NCBI GenBank assembly: GCA_038240875.1
Contig: JBBRGG010000005.1
Location: 1 to 36,521 of the forward strand
Origin: JBBRGG01 sp038240875
GTDB taxonomy: Bacteria; Planctomycetota; Phycisphaerae; Phycisphaerales; UBA1924
DNA: 36,521 nt
Direction: 5' to 3'
In this document: positions 1 through 7,511 of the stretch, piece after piece
How the letters are laid out: each line of letters starts with the position of its first letter
Numbering within the stretch: the first letter of the stretch is position 1
Notes under the pieces: generated by a model
What the model was told of the DNA's origin: nothing
Databases searched by the model: none
The model's input: only the letters and a program-made list of their open reading frames with translations
Position numbers and translations under genes: made by a program

Positions 1-162
1 GACACATTTGCCGCGATTAGAGGCACAATCTAACCGACCGCGGCTGGTCCTGCTCAAGCGGCGCCTTCATCCCGCCGAAACTCCTCTCCGTGCTTCGCGT
101 CGTGCGGTGCATTTCAGCGTGAAGGAGGCTCATTTGTGAGCAACCGAGACAAGGAGCCATCC

Positions 163-858
163 ATGGGCACCAACATCCCGGATAATAAGGAGCAGCAGAT
201 CGTGTGGTTCGAGAACCATTGGCCGCTGTCGCAGAGCTCGCCCGAGAAGTACGGACTCACCGACGCGCAGGTCACAGCGATCAAGAACGCCACCACCGCG
301 GCGCGGACCGCCTTCAACACCGCCAAGGCCGCGCGGCAGACCGCCAAGAACGCGACGACCTCACAAGATGAGGCCGTCGGCTCAATGAATCGTGTCGGCC
401 GCGATGGCGTGAACATCATCAAGGCCTTCATCGAGAACAGCGGCGACGCATCGCTTTGGGGCGCGGCGGGGATCGAGCCGCCCAGCCCGCGCGGCACTGC
501 ACCTAATCCCACCGCGCCGACGAACCTGCTCGCCCAGATCGACAGCGAAGGGAACCGCACCGTCTCGTGGAAGGCGAGCCAGACGCGCGGCGTGGACAAG
601 GTCGTCTACCTCGTGCGTCGCTCCATCGATGGCGGCGAGTTCGCATTGCTCGACACCGTGGGCGAGAAATCATTCACCGATGAGACCCTCTCGTCGGGCA
701 CGCGCACCGTCGCGTACACCGTCCAGGCTAAACGCGGCAACCAGCGCTCGCCTTTGTCGTCATCGCTCAACGTACGCTTCGGCCGCGGCGGCGCGGGCGT
801 GAGCGCCGTCATCGCCAGCATAACCGCCGGCCCCACCCCCGCCAAGCTCGCCGCGTAA
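163..858 (+). CDS. Fibronectin type III domain protein, unknown role
   Basis: Protein of 231 residues from the ATG at 163. The N-terminal 80 residues are predicted helical and Ala/Thr-rich (IPDNKEQQIVWFENHW, then many Ala and Lys). After a Pro-rich linker (PPSPRGTAPNPTAPTNLLAQ) comes one fibronectin-III-like beta domain, with VSWKAS near the middle and AYTVQAKRGNQRS near its end. From memory, planctomycetes and Bacteroidetes carry many short proteins that begin with an IP...WF motif and end in FnIII; their role is unknown. No signal peptide is visible. Two starts are possible: the GTG at 136 has a strong AAGGAGG 7 nt upstream, and the ATG at 163 has AAGGAG about 5 nt upstream. I prefer 163 because it puts the IP...WF motif at the extreme N-terminus. 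The next gene starts 42 nt downstream, so they may be cotranscribed. Confidence 0.75.
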   Translation: MGTNIPDNKEQQIVWFENHWPLSQSSPEKYGLTDAQVTAIKNATTAARTAFNTAKAARQTAKNATTSQDEAVGSMNRVGRDGVNIIKAFIENSGDASLWGAAGIEPPSPRGTAPNPTAPTNLLAQIDSEGNRTVSWKASQTRGVDKVVYLVRRSIDGGEFALLDTVGEKSFTDETLSSGTRTVAYTVQAKRGNQRSPLSSSLNVRFGRGGAGVSAVIASITAGPTPAKLAA

Positions 859-900
859 GAACCCCCCGCCCGGTGAACAACCATTACCAGGAGAGTGCGG

Positions 901-1596
901 ATGTGGCAAGTAGGCAGCAAATGGGGCTATTTCGACGATGTGAACTTTCGGTCTGACCCACCGACTATACAGTTTCATGCCGAATGTTTCAACGCGTCGA
1001 TTGTAAAGGGATCGCGGCTTCCTGGAGGCAATCCGAGGCCAGGGCAGGTGGTCTCACCGCTTCAGCTCGCTAAGAACATCTACAACCTTGCACCAGTCTT
1101 TGTAGCCGACTCGACTCAGTTGATTGTGAATCGACAGGTGAAGGATCTGCTCACGCACTTTGCCAAGGTAGAGTTCCTTCCGGCTCAGATCGCAGTCGCA
1201 TGGAATTATCCGTATGAGCCGGGAAACAGAGAGTATGAGCGCGACGACGCATACGACCACGATACAGACGACTCTGATGACATCGAGCTGGCGTTCGCAG
1301 AAAAGTACCGCGTCGAACCTCCTAAGGTTGAGCTTTATGAGGTGATTGATTATGGTTATCGAATCAGGGACTATGAGTTCCGCGACGATCCCGGCAAGTA
1401 CATCGACCGTACGATATACAAGCTAGCCGGGACGATGGATGGGCGAAGTGGCGGAGACTGCTTGGTCTCCAAAATCATGCTGGAAGAGGTTGGCCTGTAC
1501 AAAACTTCGGGCTTTATCTGCGCACCAGAATTGCTCGATATGCTCAAGCCATTTCTGCGGCCGTATTTCTTTTGGATCGGAACGTTTCCATTCTGA
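901..1596 (+). CDS. Hypothetical protein, possibly of an immunity-protein (DUF1629-like) type
   Basis: Protein of 231 residues. The ATG at 901 is chosen because AGGAG (889-893) lies 7 nt upstream; the in-frame GTG at 895 is only 1 nt from that site. The protein is rich in Tyr, Asp and Phe, with an acidic stretch (YDHDTDDSDDIE) in the middle. It ends with LRPYFFWIGTFPF. No signal peptide or membrane segment is seen. I do not recognise it firmly. The aromatic, acidic composition and the end resemble DUF1629/Imm-type proteins that neutralise polymorphic toxins, but no toxin gene is next to it. The DNA is less GC-rich than that of its neighbours (many gat, tat and aat codons), which could mean recent acquisition. 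Confidence 0.6.
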   Translation: MWQVGSKWGYFDDVNFRSDPPTIQFHAECFNASIVKGSRLPGGNPRPGQVVSPLQLAKNIYNLAPVFVADSTQLIVNRQVKDLLTHFAKVEFLPAQIAVAWNYPYEPGNREYERDDAYDHDTDDSDDIELAFAEKYRVEPPKVELYEVIDYGYRIRDYEFRDDPGKYIDRTIYKLAGTMDGRSGGDCLVSKIMLEEVGLYKTSGFICAPELLDMLKPFLRPYFFWIGTFPF

Positions 1597-1689
1597 TGGA
1601 AGACCTCGCCTTCCAGCTCACCGAACAGTTCGGATCGCTTGGCGGCAGCTCGACCACGCCGACCCAACTCATGGAATACGCTTGCTCCA

Positions 1690-2952
1690 ATGCGGATCAT
1701 TGCAGGTGAATTCAGGCGTCGTCTTTTACGCACTCCACCCGATGGCGAGGTGGTCAGGCCGATCCCCGATCGCGTCAAGGAATCGCTCTTTGCGATGCTG
1801 GAATGCAATTGCGAAGACCCGGCGGTGTTTGGTGCCATTGCTGGCCCGGGCGCGATTTGCCTTGAAGCCCTAAGTCGTGGTGCGGCGAGCTGTTTGTTCA
1901 TCGAACGCGATCGCAACGTCGCCAAAATTCTGCAGCACAATATCGACTCGCTTGGTGTTGGCGATCGGTGCGAAGTGTTGCTGGGCGATGCACTTGGAGC
2001 TGGCGCGTTGGCGCGGGCGCCGAGGCCTTTGACGCTGGCGTTTTTGGATCCGCCGTATCCACTTGTGCGTGAGGCACTTGGGTTTAAGCGAGTGATGGCG
2101 CAAGCTGCGGCGTTGGTTGAGTTGCTCGCCGACGACGGTTTTTTGATTTTGCGGGTACCCCACCCATTGACGATCGGCGATGTGGCAAAGCCCGAGGACG
2201 CCGCAGGAATGGAAGAGAACGAAGCTGAGGGTAGTGTTGGGGGAGCAGCAGGGGGCGGGGGTAGTGGCGGAGTGGGCAATACAGATCGCGAAGGCAAGGA
2301 CAAATCGGCAGACCGTGGCGGGCGTCGAGAATGGCGTAAGCAGTCGCGCGATGCGATGCGCGATGCGAGAGAAGCCGTGGATACTGGGGATAGGCAGGGC
2401 ACTGGCGCGGGCAAGCCGGGCGGGGCGTGGAAGCACGTACCCAAGATAGTGGAGAGGCCGATCAAGCCGGTTACGGCTGATGATGAGCTTGATGCGGATG
2501 AAATTGAGATGAATGGGCTCGATGCAGCGATTGATTTAGCGATGAAAAATTCGCTCGAAGCGGCTGGCGGTATACCTAGTCAGATGGATGAGATCGCGGG
2601 TGAAGGCGGTGTTGAGGGTGGTGACGGAAAGCGTGGCCGGGGCGCATCAGGTGCCGGGGCTGGATTAGGAGCTGGTGGGGCGGGGACGCCGATTCCGCCG
2701 AACGCGAAGAGGAGTGGAGCGTCTAATCGAGCGAAAGCCGAACGCAATGCAGAGCACGCGGCTGAGCTGGATAAAGAACTTGATGCAAATGAAAGTATCA
2801 GTCATGAAGTCAAAGGCCAGACCGATCAGGCATCAGGAATCACGAAGCCAAATTTGTCTAATGCAGATATGACTATTCCAAACGCGATTGGGCCTGAGAC
2901 GCATATTTATCATGGGATGAGTGTTAATTTATATATGCGTAAGCGCGATTGA
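1690..2952 (+). CDS. rsmD: RsmD-like 16S rRNA (guanine966-N2)-methyltransferase with a large internal insertion
   Basis: RsmD methylates G966 of 16S rRNA using S-adenosylmethionine. The ATG at 1690 gives the family start MRIIAGEFRRRLL, followed by RPIPDRVKESLFAML. The SAM-binding region reads AIAGPGAICLEALSRGA, where the family normally has D-x-FAGSGALGLEALSR, so the motif I Asp is missing. FIERDR and the catalytic LDPPY are present. After LILRVPHPL (about residue 158) there is an insertion of roughly 235 residues, rich in Gly, Glu, Ala and Lys and probably disordered. The domain then resumes with ETHIYHGMSVNLYMRKRD, a typical RsmD C-terminal strand. Total length is 420 residues against about 190 for the family. 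Further in-frame ATG/TTG codons upstream (to 1639) are not family-like. Confidence 0.85.
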   Translation: MRIIAGEFRRRLLRTPPDGEVVRPIPDRVKESLFAMLECNCEDPAVFGAIAGPGAICLEALSRGAASCLFIERDRNVAKILQHNIDSLGVGDRCEVLLGDALGAGALARAPRPLTLAFLDPPYPLVREALGFKRVMAQAAALVELLADDGFLILRVPHPLTIGDVAKPEDAAGMEENEAEGSVGGAAGGGGSGGVGNTDREGKDKSADRGGRREWRKQSRDAMRDAREAVDTGDRQGTGAGKPGGAWKHVPKIVERPIKPVTADDELDADEIEMNGLDAAIDLAMKNSLEAAGGIPSQMDEIAGEGGVEGGDGKRGRGASGAGAGLGAGGAGTPIPPNAKRSGASNRAKAERNAEHAAELDKELDANESISHEVKGQTDQASGITKPNLSNADMTIPNAIGPETHIYHGMSVNLYMRKRD

Positions 2953-2977
2953 TAAAGTAATGAAGGTAGAGCGATTA

Positions 2978-3086
2978 AAGAATGAAGTAGTAGAAGGTAC
3001 AGAGACAAGCAGGACGCGCGCACTACGAGAAGAATGAAGAAGTAGAAGAATTAGATACAGGCGATACGCCTGTACCACGAGAAGAC
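2978..3086. repeat. Dispersed intergenic palindromic element, two adjacent degenerate copies
   Basis: The second copy (about 3037-3086) reads gaagtagaagaattagat, then the palindrome CAGGCGATACGCCTG, then taccacgagaag. A more degenerate copy lies directly before it (about 2984-3036), again starting gaagtag and ending cacta-cgagaag. A third copy of the same pattern sits at about 20522-20580, downstream of tuf. The related half-element TGTGCCACTTCTTC occurs at 16055-16068 and 25997-26010. All are intergenic or at gene ends. Confidence 0.6.
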
Positions 3087-3124
3087 GGAGCCTTCTCTCG
3101 GAGAGAGAGGGTACCCAGTACATC
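3087..3124. repeat. Hairpin element, first copy of a second dispersed family
   Basis: CCTTCTCTC (3091-3099) and GAGAGAGGG (3103-3111) form a 9-bp stem (one G-T pair) with a GGA loop. It is followed by GTACCCAGTACA. A similar block lies at about 6482-6516 (CTTCCTCTCGGAGAAAG, then TGGTACTCAATACA). The stem could act as a bidirectional terminator behind rsmD, but there is no T-tract. Confidence 0.5.
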
Positions 3125-3241
3125 TGAGTTTTAAACTTGTTTTGTGGGCATTGGATTGTAACGAGGGTTGTAAACGTTCGCAAGTGATTGAACCAAGTCG
3201 TCCACAAAGTATCGAGCACGCACACATTGAGGAACATGTAC

Positions 3242-6200
3242 ATGACGACCCCTTGTCTCAAGTCTATTGAAGCAACTTTAAGCTATTCAAACGCTGCTGG
3301 GCGAGTACGCGCACTTGCCGGGGTTGCGGCGAGTTTGATGCTGGTGGGTATGGCTGGTGCGGCACCGGCACCGGCTGCGGCTTTGGCTTCGGTTGCGGTT
3401 CCGGCGGCTGCTGCTGCGGAATCGGCTCAAGTTGCGGCGAATAGTGCGTGGTCGCCTGCGACGGCGTTGCCTATTGATAGTCGTGTGGTGATGGGCGAGT
3501 TGCCCAATGGGATGAAGTATGTGGTGATGAATCATGCCAACCCGCCGGGCCGAGTGGCGGTGTGGATGCACATTTCTTCGGGCTCGCTAAATGAGACCGA
3601 TCCGCAGCGAGGGCTTGCGCACTATCTCGAGCACCTGGCGTTCAACGGGTCCGAGAACTTTCCGCCCGGGACCGTGATTGACTTCTTTCAGTCGTTGGGC
3701 CTGCGCTTTGGCCAGCACCAGAACGCGTTTACGAGCTTTGATCAGACGGTGTATCAGCTCGCGTTGCCGGATAACAGCGTAGAGAAGCTCGACAAGGCGT
3801 TGTTGTTTTTCGCTGACGTGAATGGTCGCTTGCTTCTTGACCCCAAGGAGATCGACGAAGAGCGTCAGGTGATCATGGAAGAAAAGGCATCGCGCAAGAG
3901 CGCGGGCCAGCGATTGAACGAAGCGGTGCTTAAGCGCATGGCTCCGGGTTCGATCGTGGGCGAGCGGCTTCCCATCGGCGTTGACGAGACGATCTTGGGT
4001 GCGCAGCGCGAACTCTTTGCGGCGTATTACAACATGTATTACACGCCGGCGAACTCGACGGTGATTGCGGTGGGCGATATGGAGCCTGCGGTGATGATCG
4101 AACGGATTACGGCGGCGTTTGCAGCACTGCCTTCGAGGGGCGCGGCTCCTGCGGACCAAGACGCGAAAGTAACTGCATACACGGAACCCTTTGGCGTGGT
4201 TGTGACAGATGCGGAGATGACGCGCGCGTCGCTGAGTGTGCAGCACCTTGGACCTGCGCGTGGGCCTTCACTGACCGAAGGCGAACTGAGGCGGGATTTG
4301 ATGGAGCTGATTGGTAGCGGGGCGTTTAATCGCCGCATGCAGGACAAGGTCGCGCGAGGCGAGATGGCGGTCTTGGGTGCGGGCGCGAGCGCGGGCGATC
4401 AATTTGGAGCTATTCGCGTTGCGGGCGTTCGCTCGGCATCGGAACCATCCAAGTGGCGCGAGGCGTTGACGCAGACAGTGACCGAGCTGCAGCGTGCGCG
4501 AGTGCATGGCTTTCTGGATAAGGAAGTTGAAACTGCCAAGACCGAGTTGTTGGCGAGCTTTGAACAGGGCGCAAAGTCGGAGGCGACCTTGCCTGCGCAG
4601 GCGTATTTGAACCGGATTAATTCGGCCATTGCCGACCGGGAGCCGATCATGTCTTCGACGCAGCTCTATGAGCTTGCCAAGATGCTTATCACGACGATCA
4701 CGACGAGCGACGTATCCGAGACGTTCAAGACTGAAATGGACTTGTCCAAGTTCATGGTTGCGGCTCAGCTTCCGGCGATGCTGCCCGACGGCAGCGCGAT
4801 TCCTACCGAAGCCGAACTGGTCGCGCTGGTCAAGGAAACCTTTGCCAAGCCGGTCGAGGCGATGCAGGCTCGCGCGACGGCGACGGCGTTGATGGAGAAG
4901 GCTCCGCAAGCCGGGAAGGTTGCAGAATCATTGGTGCACGAGGCTACGGGCGTGATGTCGGCGTGGCTTTCCAATGGCGTGCGTTTCCACCACCGCGCGA
5001 TGGACTATCGCAGGAACCAGGCGCAAGTTTCGATCACGCTTTATGGCGGCGATATGACGGAAACCGCAGCAAATCGCGGTATAACTGGGGCTGCGGGCAG
5101 CGCGTGGGCAACGGCGGCGACGAGCAAGTTATCATCCACGGACATTCTTGACCTTATGGCTGGGGTCAAGGTCGAAGTCGGTGGCGGGCAGATAGATAGC
5201 GGTTTGGTTCTTGCGATCAGCGGCGATCCAGCGGACATGGAGACCGGCTTTAAGCTTGCGAACTTGCTGTTGACTGACCCGTTTATTGAGCCGCCTTCGT
5301 TTGAGAAGTGGAAGATTTCCAACTTGCAGGCGCTCGCGGCACGCGATCGCAATCCTGCTTCGATGCTGGGCTCGCTCATCCGCGAGACGTCGATGCCCGA
5401 AGGAGATGCACGGTTTGCGCGTTTGACCGAGGCCAACATCATGGCGATATCGCGTGATGCGGCGCAGGCGCGTTTGCTTGAGTTGGTGCGGACTTCGCCG
5501 ATTGAAGTTTCGATTGTTGGTGACATCTCGCGTGAGAAGGCGCAAGAACTTGCAGAGAAGTATTTGGGTTCGCTCCCGGCGCGTGAACGAGTTTCCAAGG
5601 ACACGATGCGTGTGGCACGCACGTTGCCCAAGCCGATGGAGGCGCGAAGCGTGCTCTTGCCTGTTGCGACGGGAACGCCGATCGCCGCGTCGCGCGTGCA
5701 ATTTTATGGCCCTGATGCGAACAACCTGCCTGATTCGCGTTCGATGCAGATGTCGGCTCAGATCATCACATCGCGGATGATCCACCGCCTTCGTGAAGAG
5801 CTTCAGCTTGTGTACAGCATCTCGGCGGGGAGCAGCCCCGCGACGGTGTACTCGGGGTATGGGGTCTTTGGTGCTGGTTCGACCACGCAGCCGGGCAAGA
5901 CTGATCAGCTTGCAGCGGAAATCACTTCGGTCTTTGATGAGTACGCGAAGAATGGCCCGACGGAAGAAGAAGTTGAAGTCGCCAAGAAGCAGTTTGCCAA
6001 CACGATGGAAGAATCCATGCGTGAGCCAGCGTTTTGGAGTGGCAGGTTGTCGGGGATGACGTTTGCAAATGTGACCATTGACGACGTGCTTAGCGCGCCT
6101 GCGGCGATGCAGTCGATGAGCGCATCGTCTCTGAAGGAAACGTTCGCTCGCTACTGGGGCGAAGGCAAGCCGGGCGTGATCATCACGACGCCAGCGGGAA

Positions 6201-6304
6201 TGGAGCTGCTGCCTGAGGCTATGGCTCCTGGTGCGGCGAATGAAGAAGTGCCCAAGCCTGAGGCACCGAAGGCTGAAGCACCGAAGACTGGCCCAACGAA
6301 CTAA
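3242..6304 (+). CDS. Secreted M16 family zinc metallopeptidase (pitrilysin/insulinase-like)
   Basis: Protein of 1020 residues. The ATG at 3242 is chosen because GAGGA (3229-3233) lies 8 nt upstream; the in-frame ATG at 3236 is too close. The hydrophobic stretch VRALAGVAASLMLVGMAGAA near residues 22-41 is a signal peptide or membrane anchor, followed by an Ala/Pro-rich linker. The first peptidase half carries the inverted zinc motif HYLEH (H127, E130, H131) in the context GLAHYLEHLAFNGSE. The third ligand is expected in EIDEERQVIMEE, about 76 residues later. Two further M16-type halves follow, including RLREELQLVYSISAGSSP near the C-terminus. The last 35 residues are a Pro/Glu/Ala/Lys tail (PKPEAPKAEAPK). 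M16 enzymes degrade peptides in a closed chamber; this one should act outside the cytoplasmic membrane. Confidence 0.93.
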   Translation: MTTPCLKSIEATLSYSNAAGRVRALAGVAASLMLVGMAGAAPAPAAALASVAVPAAAAAESAQVAANSAWSPATALPIDSRVVMGELPNGMKYVVMNHANPPGRVAVWMHISSGSLNETDPQRGLAHYLEHLAFNGSENFPPGTVIDFFQSLGLRFGQHQNAFTSFDQTVYQLALPDNSVEKLDKALLFFADVNGRLLLDPKEIDEERQVIMEEKASRKSAGQRLNEAVLKRMAPGSIVGERLPIGVDETILGAQRELFAAYYNMYYTPANSTVIAVGDMEPAVMIERITAAFAALPSRGAAPADQDAKVTAYTEPFGVVVTDAEMTRASLSVQHLGPARGPSLTEGELRRDLMELIGSGAFNRRMQDKVARGEMAVLGAGASAGDQFGAIRVAGVRSASEPSKWREALTQTVTELQRARVHGFLDKEVETAKTELLASFEQGAKSEATLPAQAYLNRINSAIADREPIMSSTQLYELAKMLITTITTSDVSETFKTEMDLSKFMVAAQLPAMLPDGSAIPTEAELVALVKETFAKPVEAMQARATATALMEKAPQAGKVAESLVHEATGVMSAWLSNGVRFHHRAMDYRRNQAQVSITLYGGDMTETAANRGITGAAGSAWATAATSKLSSTDILDLMAGVKVEVGGGQIDSGLVLAISGDPADMETGFKLANLLLTDPFIEPPSFEKWKISNLQALAARDRNPASMLGSLIRETSMPEGDARFARLTEANIMAISRDAAQARLLELVRTSPIEVSIVGDISREKAQELAEKYLGSLPARERVSKDTMRVARTLPKPMEARSVLLPVATGTPIAASRVQFYGPDANNLPDSRSMQMSAQIITSRMIHRLREELQLVYSISAGSSPATVYSGYGVFGAGSTTQPGKTDQLAAEITSVFDEYAKNGPTEEEVEVAKKQFANTMEESMREPAFWSGRLSGMTFANVTIDDVLSAPAAMQSMSASSLKETFARYWGEGKPGVIITTPAGMELLPEAMAPGAANEEVPKPEAPKAEAPKTGPTN

Positions 6305-6360
6305 GTTTCTCAGTTTCTAAGTTTCTTAGTTTTTTAAGATTCTAGGTTTCTAAGTTTCTA
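6304..6360. repeat. Octamer tandem repeat AGTTTCTA
   Basis: Six degenerate copies of an 8-bp unit (agtttctc, agtttcta, agtttctt, a longer variant, ggtttcta, agtttcta) begin within the stop codon of the M16 peptidase gene. The block is AT-rich compared with its surroundings. Confidence 0.8.
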
Positions 6361-6392
6361 CATTGACGTGAGTACTTGAATTTGCTTTGGGG

Positions 6393-6421
6393 ACCTTCTC
6401 TTTTCGAGAGAAGGTTTTTTT
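6393..6421 (+). terminator. Rho-independent terminator of the M16 peptidase gene
   Basis: ACCTTCTC (6393-6400) pairs perfectly with GAGAAGGT (6408-6415) around a 7-nt loop, and seven T residues follow. It lies about 90 bp after the stop codon. Confidence 0.85.
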
Positions 6422-6481
6422 ATCACGCTACTTTGGATCACAGTTAAATAAAAGCGAAGCCGAATAGAGAAAGCAATAACC

Positions 6482-6516
6482 CAACTTCCTCTCGGAGAAA
6501 GTGGTACTCAATACAA
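6482..6516. repeat. Second copy of the TCTCGGAGA hairpin element
   Basis: The block resembles 3087-3124: both contain CTTC, TCTCGGAGA and a following GGTAC-CA-TACA. It lies just beyond the 3' end of rsmE, in the convergent region with the M16 gene. Confidence 0.45.
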
Positions 6517-6531
6517 ATCATCGAGCAAGCG

Positions 6532-7317
6532 TTACGCACGCGCGACAAAGGCATCGACCATTGCGGCGGCGACAACGGCGGCGGTTTCGATGCGCATGGT
6601 GTGCTTGCCAAAGCAGACAATTGCGGCGCCAGCTTCGCGAGCTTGGGTGAGTTCTTCAGGGGAAAAGCCGCCTTCGGGCCCGACGAGCAGGCGAACAAAG
6701 GTTGCGGCTTTGATCGCGGCGGCTTGCGTGGGTTGAAGCTGCGCGAGGGGCGCGCCGGAGGAATCGGCGAGGATGAGGGCGCGACGACCCGGGATTGGGT
6801 CGGGCGTGAGTGCGTCGGCAAAGTTTATTGAGGTGCCGACTTCGAGTGAGTGGAGGCGGCCACATTGTTTCATGGCTTCGAAGCAGGTGCGTGAGAGGCG
6901 TTCGAGCTTGCCATCGCGTGGTTCGACAATTGCGCGCGAAGACGAGAGGGAGCGCCAACGAGTGACGCCGACCTGGCTCAGGCCATCGATCATGTCGGAG
7001 AGGTGGTCGCCTTTGGGTGAAGCGACGCAGGCTTCGAGGATGGGCGAGGATGGGGGCGTGTTGCGGATGGCGTCGGCGCGAAGTTCGAGAACCCAGTCTT
7101 TACCGCTTTTGCGGATCTCGTGGATTTTGGCGGTGGTATGGGCACCTTTGCCATCGACGAGACGAACAGGATCGCCGACGATCATTCTTTTGACACGGGT
7201 GGCGTGGTGGGCTTCGTCGCCGACAATGAGCAGGGGGATGGGGGCCGCGACCCCCGGCGAAGTGGGTACGGGGTGAGAGGCGACGCGAGCAAGGTCCGGA
7301 AAGTAGATGGTGTGCAT
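6532..7317 (-). CDS. rsmE: RsmE, 16S rRNA (uracil1498-N3)-methyltransferase
   Basis: This SPOUT-class enzyme methylates U1498 of 16S rRNA with S-adenosylmethionine. The 261 residues match the family length. The N-terminal PUA-like part contains HHATRVKRMIVGDPVRLVDG. The SPOUT domain contains ACVASPKGDHLSDMIDGLSQVGV, here split as family blocks, then the knot region LLVGPEGGFSPEEL (about residue 212 on) and FGKHTMRIETAAVVA. The family usually reads LG-RILR-ETA, so the F and M are minor changes. The ATG at 7317 gives MHTIYFPD, a normal RsmE start. It is convergent with the M16 peptidase gene and has a 194-bp gap to the gene at 7512 on the other strand. Confidence 0.93.
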   Translation of the reverse strand: MHTIYFPDLARVASHPVPTSPGVAAPIPLLIVGDEAHHATRVKRMIVGDPVRLVDGKGAHTTAKIHEIRKSGKDWVLELRADAIRNTPPSSPILEACVASPKGDHLSDMIDGLSQVGVTRWRSLSSSRAIVEPRDGKLERLSRTCFEAMKQCGRLHSLEVGTSINFADALTPDPIPGRRALILADSSGAPLAQLQPTQAAAIKAATFVRLLVGPEGGFSPEELTQAREAGAAIVCFGKHTMRIETAAVVAAAMVDAFVARA

Positions 7318-7511
7318 GCAGGAGATTGGTAGGGGGGCGGTTGGAGATAGGCGGGTTGAATCGGAGATTGGGGCGAAAGAAAGATGGACGTGTGGGTGAA
7401 GGCGTGTGAAACTAGAGTACGAGGGCGTTGAGGTCGATTATTTTGGTGTACATAATCGCTCTGCATGGGTGCGGCGCGGGAAGTGGGATGCGCGGTCGTG
7501 GTTGAAACGAT

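Noticed and set aside
1596..1709. 37-codon frame starting at the ATG that overlaps the TGA of the gene at 901 and ending inside rsmD
   Set aside because: The overlap would allow coupling, but there is no family resemblance and no independent support; a short leader peptide cannot be shown.
1371..2465. Open frame of 364 codons on the minus strand
   Set aside because: It is antisense to the end of the gene at 901 and to rsmD, has Ser/Pro/Ala-rich low complexity, and rsmD is clearly the real gene.
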